Source: Acanthosepion esculentum
Lineage: Eukaryota; Mollusca; Cephalopoda; Sepiida; Sepiidae
Assembly (NCBI GenBank): GCA_964036315.1
Contig: OZ038492.1
Span: 34,073,118 to 34,137,117, forward strand
Direction: 5' to 3'
Length of the DNA: 64,000 nucleotides
A program made the translations under genes and the position numbers. The notes beneath the pieces were generated by a model. That model saw nothing but the letters and a program-made list of their open reading frames with translations, was not told the origin of the DNA and did no database searches. Below, in pieces: positions 1 through 42,999 of the stretch (position 1 is the first letter of the stretch; every line of letters starts with the position of its first letter).

Positions 1-980
1 TGAGTATTTTCACAATCATAGTATTGCCAATATATAGCTTCCTTGATTTTTCTGATTTTAAACCTCTAGACTACTATGTCAAGGTGTGTCCTCAAGAAGA
101 AGACCAAACAGTTGAAACCTATCATTATGGATGTAAAGGACAACATGAATGAAATCCTCCAGATCTGGACATACCACTTCCAAAAATCAAAATTGATCTA
201 ACAGGAAAATATATCACCCCCAAAAAATAAAAATATTAAATATTTCTTATAAAACATGCCAGGTAATGTTTGTTTTTTGTGTTTGGTCAGCCACTTTCAG
301 TACAAAGCTAATGGTATAATTATAATTCTATAGTGTTCATATATCCCTTGACAGTGTTTAATTTTAGTGAAAGAAAAAAAAACAAAAAAGATCTTAATCT
401 GCATACACAGAAAAGAATATATAAAATTGTAGAGAAATTGAAAGGAGATTGTAGTCATTTCCCAAGTATCCTAGTAGGTCTCACGATATAAAGAAATCAA
501 TTGTTTTTGTTTATTTGTGCAAGTTACAGATGCTGTGTTGCTAAATGTCATGCCTTCACCCTAAATATAATCAATGCCAACAATATATCTACTTTTATAA
601 AATATTGACTATTATCCATATTTTGTATTAGATTTACAGAAAGTTTCTATGAAAATTAATAGACCATGAGGTAGTGTACAAAAATGCTATAATAAATATG
701 TTATAACAAGCAAGAAAAGAACAAAATAGTTAAAAGAAATTAAAAAAAACAAAAAACTTTTGTTCATTTTTAGAAAAATAAAAAGGTGACGAATAAGGGG
801 AACATTGTGAACAACAATTTTTTCTAAAAAATATTTTATCCTGATTTTTTATATTTATCCCAATGCATATTTAACTTACGTTTGTAGTATATAATGAAAA
901 CTTTTCTTGAAATGTAACAATTGCATAGTATACACCAAAGATTAACATTCTTATTTCTCTGAATTTCTGGGATGAGGAGT

Positions 981-1131
981 TATTATTTACACAATTTACA
1001 TGTGGACTATTGTACTTATCTTTGTTGTTATGTTTCAGCCAATGAAGACTGGAGGGCACAAAAGTCAAAATGTTGGGATAACAGCAACAAAGCTGAGGAC
1101 AATAGTCCACATTTAAATTGTGTAAATAATA
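981..1131. repeat. 151-bp imperfect palindrome (MITE-like)
   Basis: The left arm from 981 (TATTATTTACACAATTTA...) and the right arm ending at 1131 are inverted copies over about 50 bp. The outer 30 or so pairs carry one mismatch (GTGGACTATTGT / ACAATAGTCCAC in the middle). The loop is about 50 bp. Confidence 0.75.
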
Positions 1132-2274
1132 GTATTAACATAGCAAATCAAAAGGCTTGTCATGTTCATAGCACTATCTGGCAGCCACTATGATTGAAAG
1201 ATAGCCAGCTTCTTGAAAGGAGCCTAGTGAACAGGTAAGTTAAAGGTTCAAATATCTTCAACCCAATGACCTTCATAATGAAAAAGAAGTCATTCCATGT
1301 CCTTCCTGAAATGACAAAGGCACCTTAAAAAATAATGTAATCATTTGCACACATTCATGTTACTAGGTGCACTCAAATGAGATTTTTTTTTAAATTTGAG
1401 TAGTTCATAATAGTGGCTTAGATCTGCAGTATATTAAATATGCTTCGGATTGTTCAACTTTAAATCAAAACATTTTAGTTAGTAGTCCCCAATATTCATT
1501 AAGTATAAATGCATATTCTAATTAATTAGTAGCAGTTAACTTAAAACTAGAAAGTGTACTGAATAAAAAGAAAAGTTCTTGTAATGATAATATAAAACTG
1601 ATCCACGTCATCTCACATGATGGTACCCAAGTGTCTTCAAGAGGTTGGAAAAACCGTTTTGAAACAGCTCAGTGTTATTTTCAACACTGAATATTAAAGG
1701 ATTTACAAATGTAATTATACACTTGCCAAAGTTTGTACAATAAAAAAGATCTTAACCCATTACTATTAAAAAGAAAAATCACTATAAAAAGGCAAATTAT
1801 GTATGACAAGGTCTACACTAAAAATTAGGGAATTAAATGTAGAATTACTCCTCTAAATTTGTACATTACTAAGCAATTATTTTACATGGTGCCCAAGAGA
1901 GCTTGAGAAAGCGGGAAGAAGTTGTAATTCCTTTTGTCTTGTTTTGACATGATTATTTCTGTACACTCATTTTTGGCATTGAGCCTGGAACTGTGTTTAG
2001 ATAAACATTAATTTTAATAAGAAGAATCCCCAAAAGTGCCAGCATTCAATTCTTAAAATGATAACTAATTCAAAATTGTGGGAAGTTATCACAGGAAGGT
2101 AGTAAAACTACAATGCTTAATATTCTTATCATAAATTTCTTACACTTTCAATGCAGTTGAAAAAAAAAAAGAAGAGAAAGATAAAATAACCTCACTAACC
2201 AAAATATAAATGAACATTAAAAACTTTTTTTTTCATTAAGCAATGCTAACAAGATAGGTAAAATATTTTTCTCT

Positions 2275-2276
<2 letters not shown>

Positions 2277-2354
<78 letters not shown>
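2277..2354. repeat. (TA)n(TGTA)n microsatellite
   Basis: About 26 TA units run directly into about 6 GTAT units. Confidence 0.98.
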
Positions 2355-2355
<1 letters not shown>

Positions 2356-3344
2356 GGTGGAATAAATATGTGGGTAATTTAGTCAGGGAAATAGAATTTT
2401 TTTTGTAGGCATAGATGGCAGTCTGTTGGATATTTTGTGAGAAAAAAAATATGTCCAAACTGTACACTTTTCTTGTAGCGCTTCAATCACTCACGTTTCA
2501 GACTTTAACAAAAGAAACAAAATAGAACAGCAAAAAATAACAGTCAAAATAAATCTGACGCAGAAACATAACACAGGAACCAATTAGCATTCTCAGTGTC
2601 AGACATGAAATTGTAAAACACATCACCTGGAGACAATCATACATTACTGATTAAAAATTTGAACATTTCACTTAAATAAGTACGCAGTGAGAACGTTTTC
2701 TTCACAAAGTAAACTATATGAAATTTTAGAAAATGTTGTATATTTTTTAGCAGCAGCAGCAGCAAAAGTATTTTTCTATGGAAGCCCCTCAAAAAGCAGC
2801 TGACAAAACAGCAATGATAATCCTCTCTAATTTTCAATTATGAACATTTTGGGGCTGATATAATGTCATCCATATAAAAGCAGCCTCATGATAAACAGAG
2901 ACTGCGTTCACTGCTGCATTTATATTGCTTGTGTAAAAAATATTAATTTGCTTCTATGAACACTATGAAATAATTATTAAGATTGTTTTGCAACAACAGA
3001 AAATTGTTCAGAATGTGTTGTAATGAATGAAATCATGGTAAATGTATATATTTAGGTGTAGAATTTATAAGGAAACAAATGCATTATTGTAATGGGCATG
3101 AGGTGGGAAACTCTTGTTCAAAGTCTAGATGCCCACACATTGGACTGGACTTGCATTAGCCACATTCTATATAAAACATGATTAATTTAAGAAGTGTTTT
3201 TACCATGAGCCATGGCAGCAGCATCTTCTTAATCTGGATGTAAGTTGATGTGAATGAATAGGAGTTAAAAATGAAAACCTGAATGAGAGCAAGATTACAT
3301 GGAGTAGAGGGGGTAAAGACTGAGCATGGGTAGGAAAGGGAATG

Positions 3345-33440
<30,096 letters not shown>

Positions 33441-33473
33441 GATGATTAAAACTAAGGAGAAATGTTAGCTAAT

Positions 33474-36400
33474 CTGAGAAAAAAAAAAGAGGAAATTAAA
33501 TAATATTTATATAAAAAAGAAAAAAGTTGACTGTTATATGTGTACAGTGTCAAATGCAACCGAGTTGTAATAAGTATTATTATTATTATAATCTATTTTT
33601 ATCAATGTTAATTATATTAAGAACATATGTTGTCAATGCCAAATCAACACATCAGCTACAACAAACTCCACTGTTCAAAAAAACCTAAACAATTCAAAAC
33701 CAAATTATGATATATAAACCAAGTGTCATCTTGAATAAGATGAGAATGAAATAAGTTCACTTAATCCAAAAATTAGAAAACAGTTTGTGTCAGCAAAAGT
33801 AGCTGATTAGTTTTCTTTAAAATAAGAGAATTTAATATCAGCAATTAACATTATGACCAAATTACTTGTACATGATATAAGCAAATTAATGATGCAAAAT
33901 TAGTTGGGATTCTTTTCAACAAATACACTCAGAAAGCAATAAATGTGAGTTTAGTATAAAATTGATCTATTTACAAGATGTATGTCATAATAAAAGTACT
34001 CCATCTCAATTTAAATCTTAAAAGTGCTTACAGGTTTGTCTAAACATTATTAAAAATTAAAATACAATCTTTATCTTTTATTACCTGTTGGCATTTTAAA
34101 CCATAATTTCATCTGTAAAAATTTCAGCCTTTCTTAAGACTTAAGTATTTCTTTAAATATTGTAACATCTAAAATGATAAAAATAGATTAATTTGGAATA
34201 TATCAAGCTTTTGTTCGAGAAGAAGCAACATATTTCAAGTTAGAATTAATAAATACATACAAAACTGGTATTGGTAAAAAGTAGAAATCTATTTTGAGTT
34301 GTTGAATAAACGTTATATAGGATTTACATTTTATTTCTCTCTTTTATGAAATCTAAAGTATTTTTCAATATTTAATGAAGATTATATTTATTCTGATTTG
34401 ATCAAATTTTAAATACTAAAAAAAAAAAAAAAAAAGGATATTTATAACAATTACATATAAAATGCCCAGACTCAAAATATTTGCACAGAATGACATTCAT
34501 TGAGCTCAGAATCGTACTTCTGGAGTTGAATCTAGCATGGATGTCTTTGTTAATAGTTTTTTTTATTTATTTTAATTTGAATAAAAGACACTGCATGAAT
34601 TAATTTTAAATATTTTTCTTAGATTTTTTAAATTATTATTATTATTATCATTTAAGAGATTGAGGGACTCAGGTGCATCATCCCTATTTGTCACACCATA
34701 CGTGTACCGTTCTTGAGTTAAAAGAAAACATACTGAAATAATTTTAAATTAACTTAAAAATTATTCTTTTTATTATTGAAAAGAAAATAGTCTAAAATTT
34801 ATCTTAGAAAACTTATAGTTAATATCTGTGATTTCAATAAAGAATTAGGCTTTTAAAAGTTGTAAATTTTGTTTCTGTCAGCAATTGCATCCATTATGTC
34901 CTCTTTTGTATTTATTTAGACTGAAGTTTTAAAATTATATAAAACATCTTTCAGAAATAATATAGTAATATCATTTGATTAAAAAAAATAATTTAATAAT
35001 AGTTTAAATGAACTGTAACAATGCTAAAATACCTTTAAAAAATGATTTTTAACAGTGAAAAGGTGAAAATATAGCTTTAAACTGACAGTTGGCAAACAAT
35101 TCCACTTCATTGCTTGCAAGAGGATGAAAACTTTCATTTTATGTCAAAGTGTGGGCATAATTATATTTTTTCTAATGTATTATGTTTGTTTAAATGTATT
35201 CCTCGCTCACCATTTACCTTGAAAATATATTTTTCTATGGACAGTTATATAAAGGCGCTTCAAAAGCAATGCTTCCTATTTATTTCCACAGAAACTACAC
35301 TGACGCCTTTGGATAGAACAAAATTTTACTTATGAAAAACACTATTTTCCCTATTTTTTCAGGTGCCGTCCATTGTGGGTTAACAGATGTGCAGGACCGC
35401 TCAGGATGGGACTTATATCATTGTCATAACTGCAGAAACACAATACCCAATGTCTGTGTTCACATACATATTCAACAAGTTGATGAATATCAATAAATGC
35501 AATTTTTTTTTTTTGCATGGAGAAATTAAATAACCTCTATGGACTTTTATGTCAGGCACCAATTTGCCAGACAGCTATATGTAACAAGATAGCAGAAATT
35601 ATGGGTTATTGGCGGGAAAATTCAGTCTCGGCAGTCATGAGCCAACTTAGAAAAAAAAAACAAAAAAAACAATATGCATTACTTTCGGAGCAAACATCGT
35701 AATTAAAGAAAATCATTTTTTACAAGTTTGCTCAGTTGTTTAAATTTTTTTTGCATCTCTTGTGGTTGTCAATGAATAATGAGAATTTTTTTCACTAAAA
35801 GGAAAAGGAACGTCTTCTTCATTGATAAGTAAAAAAAAGAAAGAAAAAAGTAACTTAAATTGAAAATATTATTCTATTGTTATTTCTACTGAATAATGAT
35901 TAAATGTTGAAATCATCCTTTACGCGTGCTAAAATAAGGCATATTAAATTTTATTTGAATACCCCTATTAATTTTGTAACATTTTTCTCTTCGTTAACAA
36001 AACTGAAACGTTTCTAAACATTAAACAAGATCAACACTTTTTTTAAATTAAAATCTGAACAAATTTATTTCATATCGATTAAAACTTTGGCAATAAAAGA
36101 AAAAAATTTAATCTTTTTAAAATTTTCAGGGTTTAAAAATTATGTAATTTCCTCGCACTAAAATAAATAAAAATAAAGCATTTCTATTTTTTCTTCTTAA
36201 ATTTGTATTCAATTGATTGTTTATGTAAAAAAAATCAAAACAAAAAAACTATTTTTTTAATTTTTTTACAAATTGGTGAAATAAGGAGAGAGTAGGTAAA
36301 AAAACAAAACAAACAGTAACTAAAAAAACAAAGTAACGTTTTTTTTTTCGATTAGAGAAAGTTGTCAAACTTTGTGACCAGTTTTCATTATTTAAGGTGA

Positions 36401-37694
36401 AAAAGAAAATAAATACGAGCAGTCAGTCAGGAAATCAACATTTTTATTTCTCTGAGTAATCATATTTTTATTAACAAAAAGCAAAGGCATAAAAAAAGCA
36501 TATACAAATTTAAAATAAATATACAATTTAATCTGAAACATTAAATATTTTTAAGATTGTAAAACTAGTTTAATATTTCAGATTACTTTTTCGTTGCTTT
36601 TTTTACAATTGATATTGGGTTTTAAAAAAATGCTGTTTTTGATATTTCTGCTGAAACTTTTAATTTTTCTAATGAAAGTACAAAAAAAAAACAAAAAAAA
36701 AACAAGTTTTTTTTTCTTTTATCGTTTACGCCGAGAAACTTAGATTTCATAATTTAAAAAAAACTATTGAAAATAAAAGTTAATATGAAAAAAAAAAAAA
36801 CGATCTTACATATTTTACATTATTTACCATGTACACGACACCTGAGGCTACCTGACATAAAATTAAAAATAATAAAAGTTATTTTTAACAACAGCTATGT
36901 AACATTTCATTTAAAAAGATTTATGTTGAGCGCCGTTCAGGTGGACATTCATTTGTTATCTATGAATGTTTAAGTAAGTTATTCTTGAAATCAAACAATT
37001 TTACTTACAATACAATAAAAAAATTGTTTTAGAAATATTTTTGTCACTGTAGTAGTTCAAATCCTCCTCCTTTCTCTCCCTAAACGGGACACAAAAAAAG
37101 GACAATGCAAATAAAAATCAATCCTCCCCTTCCTCTGAAATGGGGAGTTTTAGAACTAAAAAGGTTAATAAAAAGTTAAACTGCACACAAAAAAAAAGAC
37201 GTAATTTTATATTTTCAATAACTAATCAGATATTTTTTATTTATTTATTTTTTATTTAATTCTTGGCCCCGATCCGGACATGAGTACCGTTTTGAATTGT
37301 CTCTTTGCTAAGTGATTGCAAAAAGTAAATAAATAGACTGAAAGCGAAAATTTCCTTAACGTTAAATACCTAGACTGGTATGTAACGATATATCAAAAGT
37401 TCATTTTCCAATTTCAATTTTACAAAAAATATAATAATAAATAAATAAAAATAAAAAAAATCAAGTTTCGTTGGCGTTCGTTAAATAAATTAAATAACAA
37501 AAAAAAAAAGCTAAGTAAAAAAAATGTGTTCTAATTGCGAGTATTTTGAGACATATCATTTGGATAAGAAAATAAATTTTGCTAAAATAACATGAAAATA
37601 AAAAAAATGGAATACTTACATGTTTTAGAAAAAAATCAAAAACAGCGTTAGGCAAAAAAAAAAAAAAAATAAAGTTGACCTAATCTTTACTCAC
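33474..37694 (-). other. Probable 5' UTR intron of SUPT20H
   Basis: AT-rich sequence with many A/T homopolymers. I see no supported coding exon. A small dispersed-repeat copy lies at 35550-35650. An open, Cys/His-containing stretch at 35354-35490 (plus) is unassigned. Confidence 0.4.
35550..35650. repeat. Small dispersed repeat, copy 2
   Basis: Diverged partner of 7711-7830: ATTATGGGTTATTGGCGGG, then a CAGTCTCGGCAGT segment and GCCAACTTA. Same orientation as copy 1. Confidence 0.5.
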
Positions 37695-37990
37695 ATGCCG
37701 TTGACGCCATTATAGTCGCACTACGCACTAATACAAATTCAGCAGTAAATGTTTACAAAAACTATAAAGATGAAAATGATAAATATGACATAAAAGCCTC
37801 AAAATTCAATTTACATATAATATAATACCCCGCTTAAAAATTATCTGCACTGACTACCTTAAATATTAAAATCTGATGGCATCTTTAACAAAAGAAAATA
37901 TTGTTGATGATCGTCATTCTGGTCAAAGCCAGCGCATGCTCATAAGCGTCGTCGAATTTTTAGCAGACGATACTGAGCACGTGGGATATG
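37695..37990 (-). promoter_or_regulatory. SUPT20H: Probable SUPT20H promoter and non-coding first exon
   Basis: A GTGAGTAAAG donor at 37694-37685 (minus) follows CpG-containing sequence, unlike its AT-rich surroundings, and could join to the 5' UTR acceptor at 33474. The exon ends ATGGCGTCAACGGCAT; spliced to 33473 it gives a 6-codon upstream ORF (ATG..TAT TAG), so it would be leader. CpG-richer sequence at 37909-37990 holds an NRF1-like GCATGCGC (37932-37939) and an E-box CACGTG (37978-37983). Transcription start not determined. Confidence 0.45.
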
Positions 37991-39508
37991 TTTCCACGTT
38001 TTTCCAATTCAAAACTAATTTTAATGTTATAATAAATTATTTTAAAAAAATATAATGTATAAGGATAAAAAAAAAATAATGTTTGCTTATTATTTTTTTA
38101 ATTTATTAGTATACAATTCGCGCACTTCTTATCATATTTTGTTGATATTTCCTATTAAAACAGTTTTAAGATAAAAAAAAGAATTTACCAAAAAATAAAT
38201 TTAAAGAATTCAATAATAAAACATCTTATATAAAATATAGGGTTTTATTGTTATTTAGGAAGACCTTCGGTTGTAAATAGCAATTACATTTTTTATTTCA
38301 TTTATTTATTTATTTTTTCATTTACTTAATGCAACACAGAGATTTCAACATATTCATTTAACTTAATTACTCAATACAAGAAAAAAAATTATCTGATATT
38401 GCTTTCAGTGCTTCAGACTGGACAGTAAAACATCATTTATTGACATCAAGATTAATAAAGTTACCCAAAACTTTGCACAGGGCAACTGTGTAAAATAAAG
38501 AAAAAAAAAACATGGAAATGTCAGATGAACGGCTAATTAACAGTTGGTATTGTCTAACCATATGCATTTTAAATGCATGTCATTGTCATCCAGTGTTGAA
38601 AACAATTTCTTTATTACATACTTTTATTCTGTCTGAACACATTAAATAAATATGAACACACTAAGAGTAATCATTGAAATTTAATTATCCTATATATATA
38701 CATTTTAAAAATGCATAAAAAAATTAAAGAACTTAGTTAAGCTGATGACATCATGAATGGTATAGTTAGAAAAGTATGTTTAAAGAAATCAGTAAAGCAA
38801 ATCACTTTAAGGGAAACAGTGTTAGTTTCTTTGATCCTTATACCTGCTTTCACACCTTTTCTCTCAAGGTTTTCTTGTTGCAATGGAGTTTCAAGCATCA
38901 GTTATTCAGTAATATTTCCAACATCCCTATTGGTAGAGAGGTGCTATAATCTTTGCAACAAATTTTCATTCTCAGGATTTAAACCCAGTTCCCAAGTATG
39001 CCTGGGTAGAAGTTTCTGCAACCGATCACACATTCCAACATTTTTCTTTCAACTGCTCCTTTTCAACAAACAAACTTTTTCTCACCATATTATACACTGA
39101 CACTTTATCAATCGTCTTGTCAACAGAGATAAGACCAAAGACAAAAATGTGTGCAATAGCTAAAAATGAAAACCAAGACCAAAACAAATATAAAAGAAAA
39201 CATAATTCAGGCTAACCTTTAAGCCCACCAACTGCTCTTTCTGCTTATAGAGAAATGGCTGGTAGAACTTAATGTAAACAGGCTTCAACACTTTCAAATG
39301 AAATTAGGAATTAGCCTTGCTCAGTGCTGAAAATATCTTGGCTAGATTGGGCATATTGCTGTTTTTTTTTATATCAAATGTTCAGCTATCACAAAACCTG
39401 TTGTATTCACACACTTATGCAAATTTCCCACCTTGCCTTTGCAAAAAGCTGTTATACATACAAACAAGCAAAATATAGATTATCTTATTTCTAAATTTTA
39501 ATTAATAA

Positions 39509-39547
<39 letters not shown>
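39509..39547. repeat. (GTAT)n microsatellite
   Basis: About eight GTAT units following a short TA run. Confidence 0.97.
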
Positions 39548-39548
<1 letters not shown>

Positions 39549-40143
39549 GTCCTGTAGACTCCCTTTATGAAGTTGTGGAAAAATGAAATTAAATCAATAA
39601 ATAAAATAATAATAGAGAATAAAAAAAGGAAAAGAAATTCATTTTCCCCATGATGCAAGTTATAAAGAAACTGGAAAGCTTTTCTCACCACATGCTTGAT
39701 TTCATGACCCACTTCTAGAGAGGCCAGAATTTTTCTTTTTTCACTTTCCAACAACAGCATTTGGATGTTTTTGGCAGCCCTACGCATAAAGTAAGTGAAT
39801 TAGTCATTCCAACTCAGTACAAAGCTGACTTGAGCTTGACTATTTTAACCATTATCCTAACTTACTTCTGAACTAAAAACGTAAACAGGCATACCGAAGA
39901 GACATTGAGAACTTTGTTTCACCACAGTCGCCATGAAAATAATAAACGTTCATAGTAGGGACTCAAGTTTTGTATGCTTCTATCTTCTGTGTTTACATAT
40001 TGAACTTCAAATATGCACAAACATGCAACCTATTAACGTCCATAAAGTAGAGGGCTACAGTTTCACCCCGCAAGGCATTGCTGCTGTGGTTTCTATAGCA
40101 AGTCGGTGGAGATTGCTAGCCCCATGTTCAACCAGTTGAGTTG

Positions 40144-40303
40144 TCATTCTCTTGGAATGGTTACCAATCAAGGCTAGAGGACTCTGTCTACTCTGCTATT
40201 AAGCCATAGTTGGTGGGAAAAGAGATGGATCCATACCTTGGAATTTAAACTCAGCATAACAATCCCTCTTTCCATACGTATAACTGCTATGCTACAAACA
40301 CAT
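40144..40303 (-). repeat. tRNA-derived SINE copy 2
   Basis: The minus strand begins TTTGTAGCATAGCAGTTATA (A-box-like) and has GAGTTTAAATTCC (B-box-like) about 40 nt later. The plus-strand end TTACCAATCAAGGCTAGAGG matches copies 1 and 3. Confidence 0.65.
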
Positions 40304-40479
40304 CCAATAAATGTGTAGATGTTAATTTTATTTAAATTAATCTTACACTAACACATTTAATTCCTTATATAACTTTCATTTTGTTTTATTTCTTCTTGTT
40401 TCCTTAACTTATTAAATGAAACAGGAACCTTCTACTCATGTCTCTATAATGTACATTGTCTCTTTCTTTCTTCATCTAA

Positions 40480-41015
40480 AAGTCTACCATTCGTCTTTGC
40501 TTTGAATATTGCTGCTACATCTGGTCTGGTGATCCTGCTATATATTTATAGATTCTTGATGAAATCCAAAGAAGAATATGCAATATTATTGGTTCTGACC
40601 TGACATCTCAGCTTCAATCCCTTTCCCATTGCCATAATGTAGCTTTCTTGTGCCTTTTCTATAAATACTTTCAGGTTATTGTTCTGATGAACTATGGTAC
40701 CTAGACTTTATAAATTTAAGTGCAGTACTAGATTGGTGGCAAAGTCCCATTATTTTACATTTGAAATGGCTAGATGTAACTGTTCTATGCTATCAGTTTC
40801 TTCTATTACACTTCTTATATGTGGAACTCTCTTCCGACTTCTTGCTTCCCAGTGAACTTTGATCTTCAGAAATCTAAATACATTGTCAGTTGTTATCTTC
40901 TGTCTTCTTAATTCCTTGTTCTTTTATTGTCCTCTTTCCTTAATAGTAATTTTTCTCATATTCTTTAGCACTTGGTAACCCCTTGTATACTAGTGGCTTT
41001 ATTGCCTTACTTGGG
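40480..41015 (+). mobile_element. LINE family C copy (RT C-terminus)
   Basis: Plus-strand frames: RLCFEYCCYIWSGDPAIYL, QRRICNIIGSDLTSQLQSLS, HCHNVAFLCLFYKYF, then WNSLPTSCFPVNFD and a C-terminal VTPCILVALLPYLG. It contains stops and frameshifts, and has the same arrangement as the copies at 31100-32700 and 43000-44430. Confidence 0.8.
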
Positions 41016-41449
41016 GTAAAAAAAATATATGCTGCTTTAATGATTTCTTTATAAGATTTTTTAAACATTATTTTTAAAATTTTTCAATTCATTATTTTTA
41101 ATTAGTGCAATACTCTAAATTTTTGAAGGTGTTAAGGAAAACAATGACAATATTGCTGACTTAATTTAGCAATATTAAAAACTACTTTATTTTCTGCCAT
41201 ATGCACCTCTAATTTGGTAATGTAACATATTTTTCAGAATATAAGATGCACTCTTATTTTGAATACACAGTTTTTGAAAAAAAGCTACAATGGCATTTGA
41301 AAGAATTTCCTTGAACCAAAATTCAGTCTGATACTTTATTTTTCTAAATACAAAAGATATCAAAATGTCAAAATAAAAAAAACAATAGGTTTACTGTTAT
41401 CAAGTTTGATTCAAAACCAGCAATATCATAATTGCTTTCACCAATAGAA

Positions 41450-42240
41450 TAAGACTGTAGGAATACAAAAAGTGATTATCTCTCTTTGGTCTTGAAGTCA
41501 TGTGACAGCCACTTAGTGACGTCACTTCATAGAGTGATGAAAGTGTTCAGTCTGTCAGTCAGCTTTCAGGAGTCAAACTGAGCATTTTCTTTTATAGCAT
41601 GGGTTTGGGCCCCTCTGCTCAGGCCAGCTATCTGACATGTGGACAGCTTACAAGCACATGGTGTTTTCCTTTGGGAATATATCTTTATCAAATATAGAAA
41701 CTATCTCTGGCTCGCAATCCTCATATTGGCAAAAAACAATGATTCGCTGTTTCCTGTTTGAGAGGAAAATGTTCTCACTAGTAACATAGCAGATAAATCT
41801 GGCACACTTGTATCTGGAATCCTAAACATAGTTTCTCCAGAAACACAAAAAATCATCCGGTAGCTCCAATTCCTGTTGGGTTTATTACAAGTAAGAGGCT
41901 ATCTTTTTTGTCATCTTTTCACACTGCTTGTGGTGTAGACATGTGTTATAGTTTTTCTGTGTGGAGCAAATGTAAATATGTGTATAAAATTTTGTGTATG
42001 ACTTAATGGCATTAAATGATCTCTGAGAATAAAGCCTGTTTGCCATTCCTTTTCTTTCTACTACTCTGTTCTGACCGTGAAATAAGATATTGTTATTATG
42101 GATATAATAATGCCCATAATGGGGGAAATATTTGTGAAATTGTTTCTTCCATAACTCATCCATTATCTGGTCACTCTAACATGACATATTTTAATCCCCA
42201 TTCAGACATTTTATCATTGGATCCAATATTATGATCAAAG
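41450..42240 (+). repeat. Long-TIR MITE family, partial copy
   Basis: Starts CTGTAGGAATACAAAAAGTG and is homologous along its length to 61563-62120 (shared AGGAGTCAAACTGAGCA, GACTTAATGGCATTAAA, ATAATGCCCATAATGGGG). The right inverted end present in the other copy is not found here. Confidence 0.7.
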
Positions 42241-42999
42241 AGAATGTCATTCTGGATCCCATTCATTGTGCTACTGATACCACATTTCTTAAATGACTTA
42301 ATCCCTATATCACTTGTTTTCCATACAAATTATTCACCGAAATACACAATTGAGTAAGCATCAGTTTTTTTCCTTCGTTCAGTAGGAATCCTAGCAAAAT
42401 CTTCCTGCTGCATCCAGTTATGTCATTCTTCCTTCACTAAAGTCTTAAAGTTTTTGTTACTGGAAACACTCAGAAGTTGAAATTGACTTGCTAAATGGTT
42501 GAGTATAACAGCTAGTTGTGTTTAATTATTTATATCTTTGGTGTACAGGATGCAAGCAGAATCTTTCATTAGGAGTAAAAAGAATGTCTTATACACTTAA
42601 AAATACAGTATATTTAAGAAAAAAGAAACATTGCCAAAGTACATCTTCAAGTGAGCAAAGAACTTGTTATTCTTTTGTTTGGAATATTAAAGATCTAAGT
42701 GAACAGTCGTATCTTAAATTCTGAATTTTTAATTATGAGAATATGCTGTAAAATTTTGGGCCCAATTCACTTCCTAAAACCTGAACAAATGACCAACATT
42801 AATTTTTTTTAGAAGGGCTTTTTAGTCAGGCTGAGAACTTTTTAGTACCTCTCGTACAATCTTTTGTTGAGAAAAGTGTGTATAATATTGCTGTTTTTCT
42901 AATATGTACAAAATAAATTTACCCAACTGATATCAAAACTTTAAATAATAATCCTGTTAATCAGATTCTTGTACTTTTAAAAAAAAAAGGCAAAAGAAA

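Larger units (their letters stand above)
1..3344. other. Sequence downstream of SUPT20H stop (3' UTR and flank)
   Basis: No convincing gene. The nearest minus-strand AATAAA I find after the stop is at 515-510; an ATTAAA lies near 2013. The 3' UTR may therefore be long, but its end cannot be placed. It holds a palindrome (981-1131) and a TA/GTAT microsatellite (2277-2354). Confidence 0.5.

Noticed and set aside
2246..2467. Open frame with repeated Y-I residues
   Set aside because: It is the translation of a TA/TGTA microsatellite. The same applies to frames at 46717-46941, 56862-57044 and 58242-58485.
2740..2765. CRISPR or regulated trinucleotide array (AGC repeats)
   Set aside because: Only about five AGC units; a trivial microsatellite in a eukaryotic genome, no spacers.
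35354..35490. Plus-strand open stretch with Cys/His residues after a TTTTTTCAG
   Set aside because: No recognised domain, no matching donor and no partner exons.
38753..39100. 115-codon plus-strand open frame in the intergenic region
   Set aside because: No recognisable family, no splice or promoter context, and composition typical of chance AT-rich frames; not annotated as a gene.
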